The notes beneath the pieces are model-generated. The model worked only from the letters and a program-made list of their open reading frames with translations. It was not told the origin of the DNA and did no database searches. Source: Acidobacteriota bacterium (lineage in GTDB: Bacteria > Acidobacteriota > Terriglobia > Terriglobales > Acidobacteriaceae). Taken from it: 43,610 nucleotides of DNA. This document shows positions 8,160 through 16,977 of the stretch, in pieces; within the stretch, counting starts at the first letter, position 1; every line of letters starts with the position of its first letter. The stretch is from positions 1-43,610 of the forward strand of contig JAKAFB010000021.1 of NCBI GenBank assembly GCA_021818105.1, read 5' to 3'. Made by a program: the position numbers and the translations under genes.

Positions 8160-8981
8160 TCAGATGAGTATCTCGCGAAGTGTACGAGCACCCTCCTGGA
8201 GGGCAGGCAAGCAGACTTTGACCAGCGTGGATGAGTCGACACGCGTGACATGTGTCCCCACGTTGATCGCCGCCACAACCTGATTACTTCGTGTCAATAC
8301 TGGAACTGCTATAGACCGTAAGCCTGCCTCGAGCTCCTGATCCACAATTGCGTAACCATTTCGCAGCGCGGAGAGGATGGCCTTTTTCAGTTGTGGAATC
8401 CGCGTGATCGTCCTCGGCGTATGCGCCTTCAGTCTGACCTCATGCAAGTACGATTCAAGCTGCGCCTCTGGCAGACTTGCAAGCAGAACACGACCCATCG
8501 ACGTGCAGTATGCAGGCAACCTGCTTCCGACAGAGAGCCCAGCTGCCAACACACGGCTTGCCGCAGATCGCGCAACGTAGACAATTTCAGTTCCGTCGAG
8601 CATGCTCATCGAGGCGGATTCATGCACTCGTTCAGTAATGCGCTCCAGAACAGGCCGAGCTGCTTCGACAACCGAGGAGGATGAGAGAAAGGAAAAACCC
8701 AGGCGTAGCACCTGGGTCTTCAGCCGATATACCTGCCGTGACCGCTCCACATAGCCAAGACGCTCTAGAGTCAGCAGGATGCGGCGAATTGATGCGCGCG
8801 AAAGACCAGTGGATTGAGAAACCTCAATAATCGTGCGCCCCTCAAGATGTCCCTCGAAACTCTCAATTACGCGAAGACCCCTAGCAAGGGAGAGTACGAA
8901 GTCGGGATTGCCTGCCTGTGCAGCAAAGACATTGGCCGACCCCGCTTCATGTGTTAAAGAAGAGGATTTTGCGGTGCCCAT
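8160..8981 (-). CDS. IclR-family regulator of the protocatechuate/hydroxycinnamate operon (PcaR/PcaU/PobR-like)
   Basis: A 273-residue protein of normal IclR length. A winged helix-turn-helix lies at residues ~48-82 (IIEVSQSTGLSRASIRRIL, then LERLGYVER), followed by the IclR effector domain with MLDGTEIVYVARS, AYCTSMGRVLLA and GYAIVDQELEAGLRSIAVP. An N-terminal extension of ~25 residues precedes the FVLSLARGLRVIE segment that usually begins PcaR/PcaU/PobR proteins. It is divergent from pcaI with a 90-bp shared control region, the classic arrangement for these activators, whose effectors are beta-ketoadipate, protocatechuate or 4-hydroxybenzoate. Which one acts here cannot be read from sequence. 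The methyltransferase gene follows at 44 bp. Confidence 0.9.
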   Translation of the reverse strand: MGTAKSSSLTHEAGSANVFAAQAGNPDFVLSLARGLRVIESFEGHLEGRTIIEVSQSTGLSRASIRRILLTLERLGYVERSRQVYRLKTQVLRLGFSFLSSSSVVEAARPVLERITERVHESASMSMLDGTEIVYVARSAASRVLAAGLSVGSRLPAYCTSMGRVLLASLPEAQLESYLHEVRLKAHTPRTITRIPQLKKAILSALRNGYAIVDQELEAGLRSIAVPVLTRSNQVVAAINVGTHVTRVDSSTLVKVCLPALQEGARTLREILI

Positions 8982-8997
8982 CTTGAGCTTTCCTTTA

Positions 8998-9055
8998 GTG
9001 GCCGATTATCGCACATCTTGTACAAGTCTGGATAATTGCGTAATAATGCGGCCAC
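8998..9055. promoter_or_regulatory. Candidate IclR operator and pcaI promoter in the divergent control region
   Basis: An outer inverted repeat GTGGCCG (8998-9004) / CGGCCAC (9049-9055) continues inward as ATTAT on the left and, with a one-base offset, ATAAT on the right. Near its middle is a perfect 10-bp palindrome CTTGTACAAG (9017-9026). For pcaI, TTGTAC (9018-9023) and TAATAA (9041-9046) are 17 bp apart, and a better -10 match GATAAT is at 9031-9036, so the palindrome overlaps the -35 region. IclR activators of this group bind repeated dyads in exactly such divergent regions. The repeats are seen; binding is inference. Confidence 0.55.
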
Positions 9056-9071
9056 AGAAAATGGAGGTCTA

Positions 9072-9938
9072 ATGGCGGAGTGGGCAAGCCTGTCTGAAGC
9101 GGTCGCGGCGCATGTGCATGATGGCGACACGATTGCGATGGAGGGGTTTACGCATCTTATTCCGTTCGCAGCCGGCCACGAGATCATCCGGCAGGGGAGA
9201 CGAAGGCTGTCTCTCATCCGCATGACGCCCGATCTCATCTATGACCAGTTGATTGGCGCAGGATGTGCCAGCAAGTTGACATTCTCCTGGGGCGGAAATC
9301 CTGGCGTAGGCTCGCTTCATCGCTTCCGTGACGCGGTGGAGAACGACTGGCCAGTACCACTCGACATTGAGGAGCGCAGCCACAGCGACTTGGCGAATGC
9401 GTACGTGGCTGGCGCTGCGAATCTTCCATTCGCCGTTCTGCGTGGCTACAAGGGGTCTGATTTCGCGCGCGTCAATGACAAGATTCGTTCCGTTACGTGT
9501 CCGTTTACGGGAGAAGTTCTTGCTGCAACACCGGCTGTACGGCCGGATGTAGCTGTGATCCATGCGCAGAAGGCAGACTGGAAAGGGAACGTGCTTCTTT
9601 GGGGCATTATTGGCGTGCAGAAGGAAGCAGTTCTGGCTGCCAAGCGCGCCATAGTCACTGTTGAAGAGCGCGTGCGCACGCTCGACGCTCCACCGAATGC
9701 GTGCATCCTTCCCAGTTGGGTAGTGGCGTCGGTTTGCGAAGTCCCCCGTGGCGCAACGCCCTCGTATGCGCATGGATACTACGAACGTGATAACTCGTTC
9801 TATCGTGCATGGGATGGCATTTCGCGTGATCGTGAACGCTTCAGTGCATGGCTCAACAGGCATGTTCATAAGACTCAAGATTTCAAAGAATATCTGAGCT
9901 TGCAGAACGACCCAAAAGTGCAGGCGGTGTACCAGTGA
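9072..9938 (+). CDS. pcaI: 3-oxoadipate CoA-transferase, subunit A (PcaI/CatI)
   Basis: A 288-residue protein, the alpha subunit of the heteromeric enzyme that moves CoA from succinyl-CoA to beta-ketoadipate. The N-terminal segment MAEWASLSEAVAAHVHDGD and GFTHLIPFAAGHEIIRQG, and the internal FSWGGNPGVGSL, fit the longer CatI/GctA-type subunit rather than the ~230-residue PcaI form. The start at 9072 is fixed by a perfect GGAGGT (9063-9068) three bases upstream; the longer frame back to 9036 would overlap the promoter. First gene of the operon; its TGA overlaps the GTG of pcaJ by four bases, implying translational coupling and equal subunit output. Confidence 0.9.
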   Translation: MAEWASLSEAVAAHVHDGDTIAMEGFTHLIPFAAGHEIIRQGRRRLSLIRMTPDLIYDQLIGAGCASKLTFSWGGNPGVGSLHRFRDAVENDWPVPLDIEERSHSDLANAYVAGAANLPFAVLRGYKGSDFARVNDKIRSVTCPFTGEVLAATPAVRPDVAVIHAQKADWKGNVLLWGIIGVQKEAVLAAKRAIVTVEERVRTLDAPPNACILPSWVVASVCEVPRGATPSYAHGYYERDNSFYRAWDGISRDRERFSAWLNRHVHKTQDFKEYLSLQNDPKVQAVYQ

Positions 9939-10720
9939 CTGCTGCTTATACATCTGATGAAATGATGACAGTGGCCGCGGCCCGCATGTTGCGCAACAGC
10001 GCTGTTTGCTTTGTAGGCATAGGACTTCCGTCAACCGCAGCTAATCTTGCGCGCCTTACGCATGCTCCAGATGCGGTACTTATCTATGAGTCTGGGCCGA
10101 TCGGTGCAAAGCCGTCGGTGCTGCCGCTTTCGATTGGTGATGGCAATCTTGCAGAAACAGCTGACACAGTGGTGTCAACTCCTGAGATTTTCCGCTATTG
10201 GCTGCAGGGCGGGCGCATTGATGTTGGCTTTCTCGGCGCGGCGCAACTTGACCGATTCGCAAACATCAACACCACCGTCGTGGGCCCGTATAAAAAGCCG
10301 AAGGTTCGCCTGCCGGGGGCCGGTGGTGCACCGGAGATTAGCTCGTCTGCCAAAGAGGTGCTGATCATTATCAAGCAGTCGAAACGCACGCTTGTTGATA
10401 AGCTCGACTTCATCACGTCAGTAGGCTTTTTGAACGGCGGCGACGCTCGGGAAAAGGCCGGATTACCCGGCAAAGGTCCTGTAGCAGTCATCACAGATCT
10501 ATGCATTCTGTGCCCTCATCCTGAAACGCGCGAACTTGAAGTTACAACGATCCATCCAGGGGTCGATCGCGGAATGATCATTGGTAGCACTGGATGGCAG
10601 ATCCGATTCGCAAGTGAGTGTGGTGTGACAGAACCGCCTCGAGCGCAAGAATTGCAGGTTCTACGCGATCTAAAGGAGCGCACCGCTGCCGCCCATGGCG
10701 TACAGGGAGATGCTGCATGA
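9935..10720 (+). CDS. pcaJ: 3-oxoadipate CoA-transferase, subunit B (PcaJ/CatJ)
   Basis: A 261-residue beta subunit. The catalytic glutamate is Glu52 in LIYESGPIGAKP, the ESG-type motif of the CatJ/GctB branch; VGIGLPSTAANLAR and GFLGAAQLDRFANINTT are also typical. It starts with GTG in a GTGA overlap with pcaI and ends in an ATGA overlap with pcaF. Together with PcaI it forms beta-ketoadipyl-CoA, the substrate of PcaF encoded next. Confidence 0.9.
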   Translation: MTAAYTSDEMMTVAAARMLRNSAVCFVGIGLPSTAANLARLTHAPDAVLIYESGPIGAKPSVLPLSIGDGNLAETADTVVSTPEIFRYWLQGGRIDVGFLGAAQLDRFANINTTVVGPYKKPKVRLPGAGGAPEISSSAKEVLIIIKQSKRTLVDKLDFITSVGFLNGGDAREKAGLPGKGPVAVITDLCILCPHPETRELEVTTIHPGVDRGMIIGSTGWQIRFASECGVTEPPRAQELQVLRDLKERTAAAHGVQGDAA

Positions 10721-11916
10721 AGCAGGTTTTCATCTGCGATGCTGTGCGCACGCCGATTGGTCGCTATGGAGGAGCGCTAGCTAAGGTACGTACGGATGAT
10801 CTCGCCGCAGTGCCGATTTGCGAACTCATGCGTCGCAATCCCGCATCGGATTGGAGCGCACTGGATGATGTGTTGCTGGGATGCGCCAATCAAGCGGGTG
10901 AGGACAATAGGAATGTAGCGCGCATGGCTCTGCTTCTTGCTGGTCTTCCTGCAAGCATCCCGGGGTCCACCATCAATCGGCTTTGCGGTTCCGGTATGGA
11001 TACAGTGGGTATAGCGGCACGCGCAATCGCCTGTGGTGAAGCGGATCTATTCATTGCCGGCGGTGTGGAATCTATGTCACGTGCGCCATTTGTGATGGGC
11101 AAGGCCGAGGCAGCTTTTCAGCGTACAGCCGAGATTTACGACACTACAATCGGCTGGCGATTCGTGAATCCAAAATTGCGCGAGATATACGGAACAGACT
11201 CAATGCCTGAGACAGGAGAGAATGTCGCTCGCGATTACGCCGTGGAGCGGACCGCGCAAGACTTGTTCGCGTGGCGAAGCCAGATGCGAGCGGCAAAAGC
11301 ATTCGCCAGTGGATTTCATGCGGAAGAGATCGTTCCAGTTGAGGTGCCGGGCAAGAAAGAAAAGACGATTGTCTTACAGGACGAGCACCCTCGTCCGGAC
11401 ACGACGCCCGAAAAGCTTGCTAGCCTTAAGCCTTTGTTTCCTGGTGGAACCGTGACCGCAGGCAATGCGTCCGGAGTGAACGACGGAGCAGCAGCGATCA
11501 TCGTCGCTTCAGAAGAAGCAGTCGTACGCAACGGGTTACGCCCACGTGCACGCATTCTCGGCATGGCGGTCGCGGGAGTTTCCCCACGAGTAATGGGTAT
11601 CGGCCCAGTGCCGGCAACGCAAAAGTTACTCGCACGGCTCAACAAAACAATTGCAGACTTCGATTGGATTCAGCTCAATGAGGCGTTTGCGAGCCAAGCG
11701 ATCGCTTGCCTCAGGCAACTGGGCCTTCCGGAAGATGCCGAGCATGTGAATACAACCGGCGGGGCGATCGCGCTCGGGCACCCGCTCGGAATGAGCGGTG
11801 CACGGCTGGTAATGACAGCTGCTCATCAATTGGAGAAATCTGGTGGAAAGCAGGCCTTGGCGACAATGTGTATTGGGGTGGGGCAGGGTATTGCATTAGC
11901 AATGGAACGTCTCTAA
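10717..11916 (+). CDS. pcaF: Beta-ketoadipyl-CoA thiolase
   Basis: A 399-residue thiolase of standard length that cleaves beta-ketoadipyl-CoA with CoA to succinyl-CoA and acetyl-CoA, the last step of the pathway. The catalytic set is complete: Cys90 in NRLCGSGMD, His355 in [12 protein letters not shown] and Cys385 in MCIGVGQG. The start at 10717 gives the canonical [19 protein letters not shown] opening and overlaps the pcaJ stop by four bases; the open frame further upstream is not coding. Specificity for beta-ketoadipyl-CoA over acetoacetyl-CoA is inferred from the operon and from the [19 protein letters not shown] region seen in PcaF proteins. Confidence 0.93.
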   Translation: MKQVFICDAVRTPIGRYGGALAKVRTDDLAAVPICELMRRNPASDWSALDDVLLGCANQAGEDNRNVARMALLLAGLPASIPGSTINRLCGSGMDTVGIAARAIACGEADLFIAGGVESMSRAPFVMGKAEAAFQRTAEIYDTTIGWRFVNPKLREIYGTDSMPETGENVARDYAVERTAQDLFAWRSQMRAAKAFASGFHAEEIVPVEVPGKKEKTIVLQDEHPRPDTTPEKLASLKPLFPGGTVTAGNASGVNDGAAAIIVASEEAVVRNGLRPRARILGMAVAGVSPRVMGIGPVPATQKLLARLNKTIADFDWIQLNEAFASQAIACLRQLGLPEDAEHVNTTGGAIALGHPLGMSGARLVMTAAHQLEKSGGKQALATMCIGVGQGIALAMERL

Positions 11917-11927
11917 GGAGGAGATGA

Positions 11928-12641
11928 ATGACGAATTTGGCCACTGTTCGAGAGGCGGCTCCAAACACTCAGCCTGCGTATCATTTTCCGCCCTATATTT
12001 CGTCTGTTGCGCGCTCCCCACGCCTGCCTCTCGTACTTCTTCCTGACACGCACACAGAGAAGACTGGTCCCGTCTTCGGACACTCTCTCATCCGCCCAAA
12101 CGACAGCGATCTCACCGCGCAACATGAAGGATACCCACTTGGAGAGCGAATCTTCGTTCATGGGCAGGTCCTAAACGAAGATGGCAGGCCTGTTCGTAAT
12201 GCATTGGTTGAAGTTTGGCAGGCCAACGCGGCGGGAAGGTATCGCCACAAGGTCGACAATCATGATGCGCCGCTCGACCCGAACTTTTCCGGCGCGGGGC
12301 GCATCCTGACGGATCACGAAGGGCGCTACTTCTTCAAGACCATCAAGCCTGGCCCATATCCTTGGGGGAACCATCACAATGCGTGGCGCCCTGCCCACAT
12401 TCACTTTTCATTCTTCGGCGCCGGAATTCTGTCGCGGCTGGTAACGCAAATGTATTTTCCTGATGATCCGTTACAACCACTTGATCCCATCTTCAACAGC
12501 ATTCCCGATGAAGCCGCACGAAATCGTCTGGTGGCGCGCCTGGACATGAACCGCAGCGAACCGAACTACGCTCTGGCATATGAATGGGACATTGTCCTTC
12601 GAGGTCATGGTGATACGCCGTTTGAGGAACCGCGCAGATGA
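11928..12641 (+). CDS. pcaH: Protocatechuate 3,4-dioxygenase beta subunit
   Basis: A 237-residue intradiol dioxygenase subunit carrying the non-haem Fe(III) site. The four ligands are Tyr105 (GRYRH), Tyr144 (GPYPWG), His157 and His159 (PAHIHFS), with the spacing of the Pseudomonas enzyme (108/147/160/162) shifted by three. The LIRPNDSDLT segment and DGRPVRNALVEVWQANAAGR are typical of PcaH. It is preceded by AAGGAGGA at good spacing, 11 bp after pcaF, and its stop overlaps the pcaG start. The enzyme opens the protocatechuate ring to 3-carboxy-cis,cis-muconate. Confidence 0.95.
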   Translation: MTNLATVREAAPNTQPAYHFPPYISSVARSPRLPLVLLPDTHTEKTGPVFGHSLIRPNDSDLTAQHEGYPLGERIFVHGQVLNEDGRPVRNALVEVWQANAAGRYRHKVDNHDAPLDPNFSGAGRILTDHEGRYFFKTIKPGPYPWGNHHNAWRPAHIHFSFFGAGILSRLVTQMYFPDDPLQPLDPIFNSIPDEAARNRLVARLDMNRSEPNYALAYEWDIVLRGHGDTPFEEPRR

Positions 12642-13201
12642 CGACAGAACTTAAGCTGATCCCAAGCGGCTCGCAGACAGTCGGCCCGTATTTTCGGATC
12701 GGACTTCAGCATTTGATCGACTGTGTGCCTGTGCCTGAAGAGGAGAGCCCAGAATTGATTACGATTCGAGGGCAGGTGCTTGATCGCGATGGAACTCCTG
12801 TAAACGATGCGATGCTGGAGTTCTGGGCTCCAGCAACCGAGGGCAAAGAAGCAATGGGGAAGGATGACCAGGCGCCATATCCCGCTGGCTTCAGGCGTGC
12901 AGCGACGGACGCGAATGGAACTTTCTCAATCACTATCCGCCGACCTGTTTCGATTGCTCTGGGCGATGAAACGATGCAGGCCCCGCACTTCCTTGTGCTG
13001 GTATTTGCGCGCGGCCTCCTTCGCCATCTGATATCGCGTGTTTACATCACCGATGGCCCGAGTAACGTATCGGACCCGATACTCCGCCAAATTTCTCCAG
13101 AGCGCCGAGGCACACTCATTGCGCAACAGGATGGACCAGGCACCTTTCGTTGGAACGTGAGACTGCAAGGACAGGATGAAACAGTATTCTTTGCCTGGTA
13201 G
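12638..13201 (+). CDS. pcaG: Protocatechuate 3,4-dioxygenase alpha subunit
   Basis: A 187-residue partner of PcaH (family ~190-205). It opens with the dioxygenase alpha signature SGSQTVGPYFRIGL, then has the beta-sandwich core GQVLDRDGTPVNDAMLEFWAP and HFLVLVFARGLLRHLISRVY. As expected for the alpha chain the iron-binding Tyr/His set is absent, because the active site is in PcaH. ATGA overlap with pcaH fixes the start. Confidence 0.92.
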   Translation: MTTELKLIPSGSQTVGPYFRIGLQHLIDCVPVPEEESPELITIRGQVLDRDGTPVNDAMLEFWAPATEGKEAMGKDDQAPYPAGFRRAATDANGTFSITIRRPVSIALGDETMQAPHFLVLVFARGLLRHLISRVYITDGPSNVSDPILRQISPERRGTLIAQQDGPGTFRWNVRLQGQDETVFFAW

Positions 13202-13217
13202 GGAGATAACTCCGCAG

Positions 13218-14567
13218 ATGAGAAGTGAACTCAACTCGTTCCTCTTTTCGACGCCTGCAATGTCGCGTGTCTTTTCTGCGGAGTCACAGCTGCGCGCCAT
13301 GATGCAATTTGAATGGGCTCTGACCGTCGCGCTCGAAAAAGCAGGCCTGGCCGATTCTGGCACGGCATCGGTGCTTGAGTCACTGCTCGAAGCGGACTTT
13401 ATCGACATCGAGTTACTTTCAAGTGAAGCGAAGCAGAGCGGGAATATCGCGATTCCATTTGTGCGGCAACTGGCGAACGCCGTAATGGCTCGCAATGATC
13501 GCGCGGAACGCGCCGTTCACCTGGGAGCAACAAGCCAGGATGTACTCGATACGGCGCTCGTCTTGCAAATTCGCAAGGCGCTTGAACTGCTTGGTGCAGA
13601 CCTGGAAAGAGTGGAGAGAGCCTTAGTACGGCAGATAAAGCTGCATGCAGACACTGTGCTTTCCGGAAGAACCTGGCTGCAAGCTGGCCCGCCGACGACG
13701 TTGGGTCTGAAACTCGCGGGAACACTTGCTGCAATGCGTCGTGACCGCGTTCGTATTCGATCTGCTCGGAAGAGGGTGCTGGTACTGCAGTTCGGCGGAG
13801 CTGTCGGAACGAGGGCAGCATTAGGAGAAGCTGGTGTCCAAGTCGGTGCGGAAATAGCCCGCATTCTCAAACTGGAGGATCCCGAAATTCCCTGGCATAC
13901 TCAGCGGGACAATCTGGCTGAGATGGTACAGGTGCTTGCGCTGCTGACCGGAACTCTCGCGAAGTTCGCGAAAGATATTGCGCTTCTCATGCAGTCCGAG
14001 GTCGGTGAAGCCTTCGAGTTGGCAGATCTGGAACGCGGTGGATCGTCAACGATGCCGCACAAGCATAATCCCATTGCATGTGCGGCAGTGCTCGCGGTGC
14101 ACGCCACTATGCCGGCACTCGCTGCAACCATGCTGACCGCTATGCCGCAGGAACACGAGCGAGGACTTGGCTTATGGCAGGCTGAGTGGGAAAGTGTGCC
14201 CGAAGCATTTCGACGTACCTCGGCAGCGCTAGCCTATACGGTTGAAATTGCAGAAGGCCTCGAAGTTGCCCCGGAACGCATGCAAGCCAACCTTGATGCA
14301 TCCTTGGGATTACCTATGGCGGAAGCCGTTAGTCTCGCGTTGGCACAGAAGATCGGAAGGTCAGAAGCCCATAAAGTATTAAAGAAAGTCGCCGATGGTG
14401 CGCGTCGAGAAAAAAAGCATCTCTCCGAAGTACTCAAGCAGCAGCCAGAGGTTTCAGCGCACTTGAGCAGCACTGAAATTGACCGTCTCCTCGACCCCAG
14501 GCACTATCTTGGCTGTGCGCACCAATTCATCGAACGTGTTCTGGGGGGCGCCGATGCCAGCCATTGA
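13218..14567 (+). CDS. pcaB: 3-carboxy-cis,cis-muconate cycloisomerase
   Basis: A 449-residue member of the fumarase/argininosuccinate lyase superfamily that makes 4-carboxymuconolactone. The superfamily signature GSSTMPHKHNP is intact, HLGATSQDVLDTALVLQ supplies the other conserved active-site loop, and the protein begins with the family's FLFSTPAMSRVFSAESQL. The start at 13218 matches the family N-terminus, although its GGGAG is 12 bases away; an upstream ATG at 13176 has a closer AAGGA and would overlap pcaG by 26 bases, adding 14 residues. The C-terminus overlaps pcaD by 14 bp. Confidence 0.92.
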   Translation: MRSELNSFLFSTPAMSRVFSAESQLRAMMQFEWALTVALEKAGLADSGTASVLESLLEADFIDIELLSSEAKQSGNIAIPFVRQLANAVMARNDRAERAVHLGATSQDVLDTALVLQIRKALELLGADLERVERALVRQIKLHADTVLSGRTWLQAGPPTTLGLKLAGTLAAMRRDRVRIRSARKRVLVLQFGGAVGTRAALGEAGVQVGAEIARILKLEDPEIPWHTQRDNLAEMVQVLALLTGTLAKFAKDIALLMQSEVGEAFELADLERGGSSTMPHKHNPIACAAVLAVHATMPALAATMLTAMPQEHERGLGLWQAEWESVPEAFRRTSAALAYTVEIAEGLEVAPERMQANLDASLGLPMAEAVSLALAQKIGRSEAHKVLKKVADGARREKKHLSEVLKQQPEVSAHLSSTEIDRLLDPRHYLGCAHQFIERVLGGADASH

Positions 14568-15336
14568 AGGTGCGTCTGTGCGGTACTACTACGAACTGAG
14601 TGGTAATGCCGACGGGGACGTACTGGTCTTTGTTAACTCGCTTGGCTCCAACCTCCGGATGTGGGAGAAGGTGCTCCCTGTTTTCGAGCGAAGTTATAGG
14701 GTCCTGCGTTATGACATGCGGGGGCATGGCCAAAGTAGTGCTCCACTAGGGCCATACTCGATTGAGGAACTTGGTGAAGATTTGCTCTTCCTCCTCAACC
14801 GCCTTGGATTTGATCGCGTAAATCTCTGCGGGCTGTCTCTTGGCGGACTCGTTGTGATGTGGGTTGCGATTAATGCGCCTCAACGTGTGCGCCGTATTAT
14901 CCTTGCAAATACTGCAGCAAGGATTGGTACCTCCGAGGCTTGGAATCAACGGATTGCAGCGGCACAAAGTATGTGTATGGCATCGCTAGCTGAAGCGACA
15001 ATCGATCGGTGGTTCACGTCTTCATATCGTGATTGCCATGTAGCAGAGATGGAACTCATACGCACCATGATTGCATCAACTGATGCTAATGCCTATACAG
15101 CGTGCTGTGGAGTGTTGCGTGATACCGATCTGAGAAGCAAACTTGGGTCGATCAAGGTGCCTAGCCTGGTTATTGCTGGCAAGTATGATCCCGCAACACC
15201 ACCTTCTGATGGGCGTGCTCTTTACTCAGCTCTGCAAGCTTCTAGCTATGTAGAGCTTGACGGGTCGCATCTCTCCGCATGGGAACAACACGAAGCGTTT
15301 GCTGAAGCAGCGCATTCATTTTTGGGTTTGAGGTAA
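14554..15336 (+). CDS. pcaD: 3-oxoadipate enol-lactonase
   Basis: A 260-residue alpha/beta hydrolase of typical PcaD length that hydrolyses beta-ketoadipate enol-lactone to beta-ketoadipate. The catalytic triad is readable: Ser95 in LCGLSLGGLV, Asp212 in AGKYDPATP and His239 in LDGSHLSAWE; YDMRGHGQS is the conserved strand-turn before it. The start at 14554 (MPAIEG) overlaps the end of pcaB by 14 bp and has a G-rich ribosome-binding site (GGGGGG). PcaD and PcaC are separate here, not fused as the PcaL of actinobacteria. Confidence 0.9.
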   Translation: MPAIEGASVRYYYELSGNADGDVLVFVNSLGSNLRMWEKVLPVFERSYRVLRYDMRGHGQSSAPLGPYSIEELGEDLLFLLNRLGFDRVNLCGLSLGGLVVMWVAINAPQRVRRIILANTAARIGTSEAWNQRIAAAQSMCMASLAEATIDRWFTSSYRDCHVAEMELIRTMIASTDANAYTACCGVLRDTDLRSKLGSIKVPSLVIAGKYDPATPPSDGRALYSALQASSYVELDGSHLSAWEQHEAFAEAAHSFLGLR

Positions 15337-15344
15337 AACCGTGC

Positions 15345-15743
15345 ATGGATGAGCGAGAGCGTTACGAGCAGGGGATGCGCATTCGCCGAGACGTGCTGGG
15401 CAATGAGCACGTTGACCGGGCACGGGCTGCACAAAGCGAGATCGACGTGGACTTTCAGGATCTGATCACTCGTTATGCCTGGGGAGAGATATGGGCACGC
15501 CCTGGACTGTCGCGGCATATGCGAAGCCTGCTGACGATCGGTCTGATGGTCGCCATGAACCGAGGCGATGAACTTAAACTGCACCTGCAGGCTGCAGCAA
15601 ACAATGGTGTAACACTGGAGGAGATTCGCGAGGTTCTGTTGCACTGCGCTGTTTACTGCGGCGTTCCGGCGGCTAATTCTGCCTTCCATGCTGCGAAGGA
15701 AGTTCTGAGTAACCTGAAGGCATCCAGCGAGCTAGGAGAGTAA
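15345..15743 (+). CDS. pcaC: 4-carboxymuconolactone decarboxylase
   Basis: A 132-residue AhpD-fold protein, the normal PcaC length. RYEQGMRIRRDVLGNEHVDRA at the N-terminus and ITRYAWGEIWARPGLSR, then LLTIGLMVAMNRGDELKLH, are hallmark PcaC segments; HCAVYCGVPAANSAF closes the fold. It decarboxylates 4-carboxymuconolactone to the enol-lactone used by PcaD. It starts 8 bp after pcaD, with GAGGT overlapping the end of that gene, and its TAA shares the final A with the ATG of pobA. Confidence 0.95.
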   Translation: MDERERYEQGMRIRRDVLGNEHVDRARAAQSEIDVDFQDLITRYAWGEIWARPGLSRHMRSLLTIGLMVAMNRGDELKLHLQAAANNGVTLEEIREVLLHCAVYCGVPAANSAFHAAKEVLSNLKASSELGE

Positions 15744-16930
15744 TGACACGCTTCGAGACACAGGTCGGTATTGTGGGCGCCGGTCCAGCTGGCCTAATGC
15801 TGTCTCATCTTCTCCATCTTCACGGGATCTCGTCCATAGTTCTGGAGGCAAAGTCTCGAGCCTACTGTGAAGCGCGAGTCCGAGCCGGTGTTCTGGAATA
15901 CACCAGCGTGGAAATGCTGCGGGTTGCCGGGTTGGCCGAGCGGCTAGAACGAGAAGGCCTTCGCCATCATGGCATTGAACTGGGACTCAACGGAGTGAGG
16001 ACGCGCATCTCGTTCCTCGAACTTACCGGCAAACATGTGACTGTGTATGGGCAGCAGGAGGTAGTCAAGGACCTGATTGCCAGGCGGCTCTCAGATGGCG
16101 GCGACCTGCGATTTGATTGTGGAGATGTTTCTGTCCACGAGTTTAATGGCAGCATGCCGAAGATCCGCGTGAGGAAAGACGGCAATGAGGATGAAATCTG
16201 CTGCGACTACATAGCGGGATGCGATGGATTTCACGGCATCTCTCGTGAATCACTCCCATCTGGAGCTCTGACTTTCTACGAACGCAGCTATCCATTCGCG
16301 TGGCTGGGTATTCTGGCAGAGGCGGCACCTTCTCGTGACGAGCTGCTTTACATGCACCACGAGCGGGGATTTGCACTTTATAGCATGCGTTCGCCCAGCA
16401 TCACACGGCTCTACCTGCAATGCGGGCCCGATGAAGACATCATGCAATGGGGCGATGATCGCATCTGGAGCGAATTGAATATCCGTCTCGCTTGTGAAGA
16501 TGGATGGCATCCAACTCAAGGAAAGATACTTCAAAAGGGTGTCACATGCATGCGAAGCTTTGTCGCCGAGCCTCTCCAGTGCGGGCGCCTCTTCCTCGCA
16601 GGCGATGCTGCGCACATCGTGCCGCCGACAGGTGCGAAGGGTATGAACCTTGCCTTTGCCGATGTGTACTATCTCGCAGAGGCGCTCAGCCGCTTCTATC
16701 GTGAGAGTGATGCCAATGGCCTGGACAGTTATTCATCAATCTGCCTCCAGAGGATCTGGAAGGCACAGCGCTTTTCCTTGTGGATGACTTCACTTTTGCA
16801 TCGCTTTGAACACGATTCGGCCTTCGATCGCAAGCTACAGATTGCGGAATTGGAATACGTAATGACATCCCGAGCGGTTGCCACTGCACTTGCTGAGAAC
16901 TATGTTGGCTTACCGCTACATGGATTCTGA
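15743..16930 (+). CDS. pobA: 4-hydroxybenzoate 3-monooxygenase
   Basis: A 395-residue FAD-dependent hydroxylase matching the 394-residue Pseudomonas PobA. The FAD site GIVGAGPAGLMLSHLL, the central DG motif YIAGCDGFHGISR and the GD motif FLAGDAAHIVPPTGAKGMN are all present, and RVRAGVLEYTSVEMLR is a PobA-specific substrate-domain segment. It hydroxylates 4-hydroxybenzoate to protocatechuate with NAD(P)H and oxygen. It joins the p-coumarate branch (via 4-hydroxybenzoate) to the Pca genes upstream. TAATG start-stop overlap with pcaC. Confidence 0.95.
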   Translation: MTRFETQVGIVGAGPAGLMLSHLLHLHGISSIVLEAKSRAYCEARVRAGVLEYTSVEMLRVAGLAERLEREGLRHHGIELGLNGVRTRISFLELTGKHVTVYGQQEVVKDLIARRLSDGGDLRFDCGDVSVHEFNGSMPKIRVRKDGNEDEICCDYIAGCDGFHGISRESLPSGALTFYERSYPFAWLGILAEAAPSRDELLYMHHERGFALYSMRSPSITRLYLQCGPDEDIMQWGDDRIWSELNIRLACEDGWHPTQGKILQKGVTCMRSFVAEPLQCGRLFLAGDAAHIVPPTGAKGMNLAFADVYYLAEALSRFYRESDANGLDSYSSICLQRIWKAQRFSLWMTSLLHRFEHDSAFDRKLQIAELEYVMTSRAVATALAENYVGLPLHGF

Positions 16931-16977
16931 CTGTGCTCATGGTGGAGTGCTCAGGCATTGGCGAAAGGACGAAACCT

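Noticed and set aside
9069..10034. Minus-strand 321-codon open frame opposite pcaI
   Set aside because: No recognisable domain, no start signal, and fully covered by pcaI and the start of pcaJ, which carry clear catalytic motifs.
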